From NCBI GenBank assembly GCA_010279815.1, contig QEOQ01000559.1:471163-535162 (forward strand): a DNA stretch of 64,000 nucleotides. The letters are read 5' to 3'. The position numbers were made by a program, and so were the translations under genes. The number at the start of each line of letters is the position of its first letter. Within the stretch, counting starts at the first letter, position 1. Below, one piece after another: positions 57,340-64,000 of the stretch. This DNA is from Brachionus plicatilis (taxonomy: Eukaryota; Rotifera; Eurotatoria; Ploima; Brachionidae). Under the pieces are notes generated by a model. The model saw nothing but the letters and a program-made list of their open reading frames with translations, did no database searches and was not told the DNA's origin.

Positions 57340-58690
57340 TACCGGAAAACCTGACATACTAGCCAAGGGCTAAAAATTAGTATTAGCCTATAAGGAGCCA
57401 CTTTTCGACGTTATAAGCCCACCCCCTAAAATACATATAGGCCCATATAGGCCTAAAATACATATTTTCAATTCAAGAATTGAAACCCTGCATTCTGATT
57501 CGACGAATATTTCAGCGAAACTATTGGCTATCGGTTTTGTTTAATAATAAAATCTAACACTTTAATATTAAAATAAAAAGAAATAAAAAAAAGCAAAAAA
57601 ACAATTATTGTTCTTTTACTATTTTATCTGCCATGAAATTTACAATTAATTAATTAATCTTCGACAAACAAAAACATTTTTCCATCATAAGAAATAGACA
57701 CTACACCAATTTAAAAATCAAATAAAGAATCCCCTGAAGTTTCCAAACCAAAAAAAAAGAACAAAAACAACGGCAGCTAACAAATGTCAACAACCTATGT
57801 AACTACCTATAATTTCTATTCAAAACATATATCTTTAATTAAAATTTTATATTTCAAATACAATTTTCTGTAATTTTTATACTTATTCAAAATGATTAAT
57901 GATTAATAAAAATATTAATAATATATATTTAAATTTTTTAAAATACTAATTTAGCCTTAAAACTCAATGCTTAATCAAAAACAAGTTGAAAAATCTTTTG
58001 TGCATCAATTAAGACATTTTATTTTTACTTTTATTTGACATTTTATAATCTTATTTCATTTGCAATTTGAAAAATAAATTTTTTTAAATTAAACCTCCTC
58101 TACCCTTTTTGAACAAAGCCAATCAATGTTTCAACACATTTTTTATAAAATAACGGCTCGTTACTCGCATATATAAAGCTCTGCTTCCTGTATCTTACTT
58201 AATTTATTATAAATTAAATATAAGCTCATGAGGTATTAAAAAAAGAATTAAATACAAGCCCATGAGCTTAAAATAAATTTGAATTTAAAAATAATTTTTT
58301 TTATGTTAGCATATTCAATTTTTTTTTTGGTTTTGCATTGATTCTTTAAAACTTAAGCAACTTCAAGATCAAGTTGAATCTGCTCTAACTGATATCTTGA
58401 TCATTTGCTTCTAACTGTAAATTCTTAATTCATTACTTAAAGTTTTATTTCTTTAGCAATGAAAACACCAACTTTACCAAAAAGAAGGGTAGGTAGGCCT
58501 ACTTTAAAAGAGTCGCAGTCTTTTTTTTCTTTTAAAAACTCTTATGGAACATTATTTTAATTATTTCAACATTATTTCATTTAAAATCTAACTAAATTTC
58601 AATTTTCCATTATGTAATAAATAAATGTGTTCATAAGCCCATGGTCAGACTAATTTTAATAACTTATAAGCTCTGGGCTTCTACTTGAAT
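57340..58690. repeat. Gene-free region with ATAAGCCCA/AGGCCTA words
   Basis: AT-rich DNA without a gene. Words such as ATAAGCCC, TATAGGCC, AAGCCCATGAG and their complements recur between 57400 and 57440, 58200 and 58265, and 58630 and 58685. They could be iterons of a decayed DNA transposon; no clean ends were found. Confidence 0.35.
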
Positions 58691-59398
58691 TAAAATGAGA
58701 TATTTATAAGGTAAATATTTTTTGTATTTTTACCTTAATAGTTTAATAGTTTCGATTGCGATTTTCTTTTATAATTTAATCAAACTTAGAATATTATATT
58801 TTAATTTTTTTATTAATTTTTAGGCTATTGAGTAATTAAAGTCCAAAATTTGACTCTAAATTTTTGATTCTATTCTAAATATTTGATTAAAAATGTATAA
58901 TGAAAATACTCGAATAATTAAAAATTTAATGTTTTTAGCATAACTTTTGAATCGATCATTGTATCAAAATAATTAATATATATTTTTAATCCTTGTAAAT
59001 TTTTCTATAAGACAATATAAAAAACTCATTTTTCAAAAAGGTAATGTTTTGGGGATACTTTTGTGTAAAGAAGCAATATCATTGATCTTTATTAAAAAAT
59101 GAACAATATTTAAATTAGTTTATAATTTTTTTTTTTAAACTAGAAGTATAATAACCTATATACAGAATTTCATAGCTTTTTGATTTAAAAAAAAAGATCA
59201 TTACTTTTTGAGCACCTGTTATTTTTTTTTAACTTCAAAACAATAAATATTAATCCATTATTTGCCTTGATATAAAAAGCTTAAAATCTTGACACTTATA
59301 AAGGATACACAAAACATTAGGAAATGTCTTATTATTTCTAATATATGTTCTAAAATTCATTTTAATACACTATAACTTGATGATTTTAACAGACACTT
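58691..59398. other. Gene-free AT-rich DNA
   Basis: No gene was recognised. Confidence 0.4.
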
Positions 59399-59560
59399 GT
59401 ACCCATCTCTTCTCAGGTTTTGGGTGGGTATGGGTAAAACCCACCGAACCAATACCCACACCCAAAATCTGAATTTTTCGGGTAGCCATACCCATACCCA
59501 TACCCAAATACCCGAAATTTTCGGGTAACAATACCTATACCAACACATATAACCTGAAAT
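59399..59560. repeat. CCCATA/GGGTAT simple-repeat patch
   Basis: GGGTGGGTATGGGTAAAACC and CCATACCCATACCCATACCC with repeated CCCGAAATTTTCGGGT hairpins. Open frames across it are artefacts of the repeat. Confidence 0.7.
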
Positions 59561-59817
59561 TTTCGCATTATCTACTTAAACATACCACAGAAACTTAAAA
59601 TTAACGAGTTGTAATACTTAAAATTGTCCCTTTTATATTAATAAAATTTTTAAAATAATAAAAAAAAAGAGAATTTTGCAGTCAAATTTTATCATATTCG
59701 ATTTCAATAATCATAAATTTTAATTTTTAAATAATTTTAAATCCTTAAATAAGCAATCTATGTACTAAATACTAGTTGAAATAAAATAAAAAAGACAAAA
59801 ATTAGCAAATTTATATA

Positions 59818-61079
59818 CAGTCCCGTTCTGTTCACTTGTTTTTACCAAAATTTACGTAATTTTACGTATATTTACGCAAATTTACGTAAAATTACGTAAA
59901 TTGACAAATGTAAAAAATGGTAATTTTACGTAAAATTACGTAAAATTACGTAAATTTGCGTAAAATCAAAAAGGGACAAAAAAGTAATGATTTTTTGAAA
60001 AAAAGGTAACAATTCTGCTTTTTCATCGACTTTCTACTTTTTACCATGTAAATAAAAATTTACGTAAATTTACGTAAAATTTAGTAAATTTTTTTATTTT
60101 TTAATGTAAAATTGTGTAAATTTACGAAATTTTACGTAAATTTACGTAAATTTTTAACTTTTTTAACTTTTCTCTCAATTAATATTACTTACTTTTTTCA
60201 AATTGTTAATATATTTTACACAGTGTTCCGGGGTTAAATTTTTTTGAAAAGATCGAATTGACTCAACAGCTTCTTCGATGGTTTTTATATTTCTTTTCCT
60301 CACATAAGTTTTCAATTCACTCAATATCATCTCTATAGGGTTTAAATCAGGCGATTTTTACGGAGACTTAACCTGAGAAAATTAAAAAAAAAAGAAATAA
60401 AAAAAAGGTTTTGTTTTACCCGAAGCACCTCGTTTCTCTCTTAAAACATTTTGCATAATTTGAAAAAAGTAAGTAATATTAATTGAGAGAAAGAAAATTA
60501 ATATTTTGTAATAGACCATTAAGATTGTCATTGAAAATAATGGTGAATGGTCGAACCACTGATATAATATTATTTTTAATTAAAACTAATTTTTAAATAA
60601 TATACCATGAATTTGTTTTAAAAAATAGCGTAAAATTTGTATATTCATATATTTTTCTAATAAAAATTAAAAATAAATTTAATAAAAAATTTACTTTTTT
60701 CTAGATTATCCTAAAAAAGTTAAAAATTTACGCAAATTTACGTAAAATTACGTAAATTTACACAATTTTACATTAAAAAATAAAAAAATTTACTAAATTT
60801 TACGTAAATTTACGTAAATTTTTATTTACATGGTAAAAAGTAGAAAGTCGATGAAAAAGCAAAATTGTTACCTTTTTTTCAAAAAATCATTACTTTTTTG
60901 TCCCTTTTTGATTTTACGCAAATTTACGTAATTTTACGCAAATTTACGTAATTTTTCGTAAAATTACCATTTTTTACATTTGTCAATTTACGTAATTTTA
61001 CGTAATTTTATGTAAATTTGCGTAAATTTACGTAAAATTACGTAAATTTTGGTAAAAACAAGTGAACAGAACGGGACTG
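59818..61079. mobile_element. Internally deleted Tc1/mariner-like transposon with ~360-bp ACGTAAA-rich inverted repeats
   Basis: The ends CAGTCCCGTTCTGTTCACTT are perfect inverted repeats, and the arms match inward for about 360 bp with repeated TTTACGTAAA/TTTACGTAATTT words. The left flank is TA and the right flank is TG, a likely mutated TA duplication. Between the arms is a minus-strand remnant of a DDE transposase C-terminus (60175-60372), followed by a short inner inverted copy of its own end (TCTCTCAATTAATATTACTT at 60171, complement at 60472). Confidence 0.85.
60175..60372 (-). pseudogene. Tc1/mariner transposase C-terminal remnant
   Basis: The minus-strand frame reads SPDLNPIEMILSELKTYVRK, EEAVESIRSFQKNLTPEHCV and KYINNLKKV and ends at a stop. 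SPDLNPIE with its Glu is the third catalytic residue block of Tc1/mariner DDE transposases, followed by the usual helical end. The first two Asp residues and the DNA-binding domain are missing. A stop lies just upstream (KSP*KSPDLNP). Confidence 0.75.
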
Positions 61080-61591
61080 TGTAAGAAGTAAAATTCTAGC
61101 CAATTCTAATATAGTCCTCTTGAAATCTAATTTGATCGAAATTAAAATTTTTAATTATTAAAGGAAAATTTAGATTAAAATCGATAATTTTTCTATAGCA
61201 ATTTTTTAAAATCTGGAAATATTATTTATAAAATTCATATAAAAATAAATTTTCAAATCTAAAGCAAGCAAATTTTTTGCATTTAAATGTAAAAAATGTA
61301 AATATTTTTCAGTTGATAATTAATTAGCAATAATATAATTTTTATCAAAAATTAAAGTTAGCTGGTATTTTTTATAGAATTTTTTAAAATAGTTTGTTTA
61401 AAACAGTTACAATAAAAAATATCCATTATTTAAATGAGAAACCTTGAAAATCACATACTTAACAAAATAAAATTTGAATTGTTTACAAAATAAAAAATAT
61501 TATAGAAAAAAATACATATATATTTAAATTTATTAAAAAATGAAAATCGACAATAAATAAGCGCCTAAGAAATAACTGAAAGGAAAAAAAA
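61080..61591. other. Gene-free AT-rich DNA, 3' flank of the ORP gene
   Basis: No gene was recognised. It should include the 3' UTR of the oxysterol-binding protein gene transcribed leftward. Confidence 0.35.
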
Positions 61592-64000
61592 TTAGCCTGA
61601 CCAATTTTTGTGCCACCATCGATGTACTAGTTCATGATGGTCCGACTCACTGCTCGATTTGCTACAAAGACTGGACGATGATTTATCAAATTTTGTTTTG
61701 AAAAAATTTTTTGACAAATAGCCTAGATTTTTCTCTTTGCGCAACTTATCAGTCAGCCTCTGTTGTTTTTCAATAATGCTTCTGGAACTATGAGCTTGTT
61801 CATAATCATCACTTTGCAAAGCTTCAGCCACATCTTTCCACAAATTCCGTGACTCGTACTCCTCTTGTAAATCAATAGGTCTTACTCGTTTAATAAGTGG
61901 TTTAAAATCACGCAAATCAAAGCTCTTCACTGTTCTGGATGCTTCATTTCCAAAAATAAATTCCAATTTAGTATCCCATTCACCTTTCATTTTACAGAAA
62001 ACCTCTTCATTCTTATTTCTTAACTCGGCAAAAACTTGATTCAGAGTATCACCATAAAAAGACTAATTGTTGAGCCAACAAATGGTAAATAATTTTAAAA
62101 AACTTTATTTATTTTACCTTAACCTCAAATTGTATATTGGCCTTAAGTCCGGTTTGAGCACAACTAATTGAGCAAGAATCCCCAAGTTCAACCCAAGGGT
62201 TGGTGACAATGGAGCGTGCGTAAACTTTGGGAAAAGTAATACTGTATTCTTCATTGATACTTTCAAGCTTTACAATCACTTTTAATAAAAACAATTGAGC
62301 ATTCTTTTAGTAAATAATAATGTTGGTTATTTACTTTCTCCCATCAATGGAACTGTGATAGATGTTCCAGAATACACTGCCTTGGTCATAATATTTGCAT
62401 TTACTTTCACATTTTTTTCTTTGCACTCCATATAAATGGCACAAACTGTTGATTATTCAATTTTAATTATCAACTTTTGGTGCTCAAATTTTACCTAGTG
62501 GATGATGAGACACTTTTTCTGCCGTAAAACTTACTACATGTTTGGAGTTATGGTCGCCATTTGCTTTCCATGAACAGTTAAAAACTTCGCCAAGAACAGG
62601 ATTAAATGGCTTGCTATGTACAAACTCAGATTTAATTAATAATAATGAGGCTAACACCCACAAAATGACGGCTACAAATCTATCTTCAGAATTTTTCTCT
62701 TCTGCTATTCTAATTTTAACTAATTTAAATAAAAAATTAAAAAAAAAATTTTCCCTTACTTTATCAACAAGTCAACTTGGGACATTAAATCAGCATATGA
62801 TTCAAGTAGTGACTTTTTATTTAATAACTGGACCGGAATTTGGGTTCTTGTCAAGTCTAAATTTTCAGCCAAATTGGAAAAAAATTTGAACAAGTTTTCT
62901 TTGACCTGGTCGTTTATTAAATTTTTAACAATTTCATTTTCTTCATCAGTTATCTCATCATCTGGATTTATTAGTGATTTTTTTGGACTTGTTCGTTCTG
63001 CATAAGCAGCATTTGAGCCAGGCCTGTAAGAACCTTTGATTAAAAATTTGAATTTAATTTTAAAATTAATTAAAATCTACTATCGAGTAAATTTCTAAAT
63101 CCATGGTCAAAGCGTTGAGAAAATGTCAACGAGTCACCAATTTCTGTATCTTCAACAAAATCTTTTTCCTTTTACAAAATAAATACTAAAAAACTATCAA
63201 TTAATTATTTTATAAGTTACTTCTTGTAAGTTACGAGACATTATTTGACAGCTATTTATCAAATTTTTGACACAAGATGAAGTTGTTGCTTTTAAGATCA
63301 ATAAATCCTTGAAAAAAAAAATTTATTTTTCTTTTCTGGAAATTTAATTTAAATACTTCGTCGTATCGGCATTCTTCAGTTTGGCTTAAATTCTTTATTA
63401 AAAACACTAAAATAGATTTGATGATAAAAATTTAACTAAAAAATTACGTCTATTGAATTTTCGAATTCTTTATGACTTAGATTTATTAGGTAGAAAATTT
63501 CTTTAATAAGCTCTTGGCTGGTTTTTCTAAATAAAAATAAATTTGCTTTTATTTTTCAATTTTTAAAAATTATATCCACTTGACTAAAGACTTTTTTGAC
63601 TTGAGACTTTCTTTTTCTTCGGGTTTTTCATTCACATAAATTTTTATATTATTCTCTTCCTTCGAGTGGGCTACCAAGCGCAGAATGTTGACCCAGTGTT
63701 GTCTTTCTTTAGCATCTTGAGCTATCAAAAATTAAAAAATATTTTAAAATCTAATTTAATAGAAATTTCTACCTCTTAATTTGAATATTTCATTGTCCGG
63801 TGTATTAATTGTGAACGTAGTTGAATCTTCTTCAGAAGGTGAAATTATCGAATTCTAAAAAGAATATTTAATCAATTTTATTAATAAATATTTTTTTTCT
63901 TACCAAAAGTTCAATTGACCCCCGTGGCTTTTGATACTTAAGATCTTCACTCTAAAAACAATTTTTAAAGTCAAGTGTCATTTATTTGATTTTTCAAATT
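61592..64000 (-). CDS. OSBPL11: Oxysterol-binding protein-related protein (ORP10/11-like), 3' part, many exons
   Basis: ORPs move sterols or phosphatidylserine/PI4P between membranes at contact sites. Reading leftward from the edge: PH-domain pieces (KYQKPRGSIELL; ISPSEEDSTTFTINTPDNE; DAKERQHWVNILRLVAHS), helical linker exons (63307-63221, DLLILKATTSSC; 63168-63081), then the lipid-binding domain: 63033-62760 (NLDLTRTQIPVQLLNKKSLL), 62709-62495 (KPFNPVLGEVFNCSW and the fingerprint EKVSHHPL, normally EQVSHHPP), 62445-62335, 62278-62118 (FPKVYARSIVTNPWVELGDS) and a last exon to 61592 (MKGEWDTKLEFIFGNEASRT, KRVRPIDLQEEYESRNLWKD). Phases agree through 62118. The last exon needs a 2-base frame shift near 62040 (a coding reading of SFYGDTLN does not stay in frame with QVFAEL). 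The N-terminus lies outside the window. Confidence 0.88.

Noticed and set aside
59357..59548. ORF with W/V/P-rich periodic protein
   Set aside because: Translation of a CCCATA-type simple repeat, not a gene.
62542..62889. 115-codon plus-strand ORF
   Set aside because: Antisense shadow of ORP exons, which are supported by domain motifs and splice phases.

Overview
The window is animal nuclear DNA. It has split genes with many introns of about 50 bp, a eukaryotic tRNA-Ser and metazoan protein families. Non-coding DNA is extremely A+T-rich and full of decayed transposons, while the exons of several genes (the LDLa-containing macroglobulin gene, the beta-TrCP gene) are clearly GC-richer. Short introns, AT-richness, LINEs, Mutator-like (MULE) remnants, a Penelope-like fragment and many small inverted-repeat elements suggest a protostome invertebrate. 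A monogonont rotifer is my best guess, but an arthropod cannot be excluded from the sequence alone.

Genes from left to right: (1) 1.86-4.05 kb, minus strand, a seven-exon SERINC family membrane protein; (2) 4.21-4.29 kb, minus, tRNA-Ser(CGA) with a T7 terminator; (3) 8.2-18.1 kb, minus, a three-exon macroglobulin/TEP protein of the Mcr type with an LDLa domain and no thioester motif; (4) 24.26-25.38 kb, plus, a three-exon type II membrane-anchored trypsin-like protease; (5) 39.07-40.64 kb, plus, a single-exon F-box/WD40 beta-TrCP (Slimb); (6) 45.8-46.8 kb, minus, a two-exon proteasome deubiquitinase PSMD14/Rpn11; (7) 61.6 kb to beyond the right edge, minus, an oxysterol-binding-protein-related gene of the ORP10/11 type. 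The genes do not form an operon or pathway cluster. Slimb and Rpn11 both act in ubiquitin-proteasome turnover, but nothing shows that their proximity matters.

The space between genes is a nest of mobile DNA. The most notable group is a set of four elements at 1032-1530, 10098-10937, 43852-44738 and 53917-54533. Their termini read GGGTCT or a close variant, they have exact 8-9 bp target-site duplications, and three of them carry iterated subterminal motifs (GGTCAC, GTTCAC, TTGTCCA). The 43.9 kb member still carries an intact short ORF resembling the N-terminal zinc-binding part of IS1595/Merlin transposases, and the 10.1 kb member carries a decayed relative of the same ORF. One member sits inside a LINE coding region, and its removal restores the reading frame. 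A second theme is a group of Tc1/mariner-like palindromes whose arms are built from repeated ACGTAAA-type words. One of these still carries the end of a transposase gene. MULE, LINE and Penelope-like fragments, tandem repeats and two assembly gaps (one inside a palindrome) fill much of the rest.

Another unusual observation is a truncated second copy of the Slimb promoter/5' leader region about 6.5 kb upstream of the real gene. It includes a start codon and about six matching codons.
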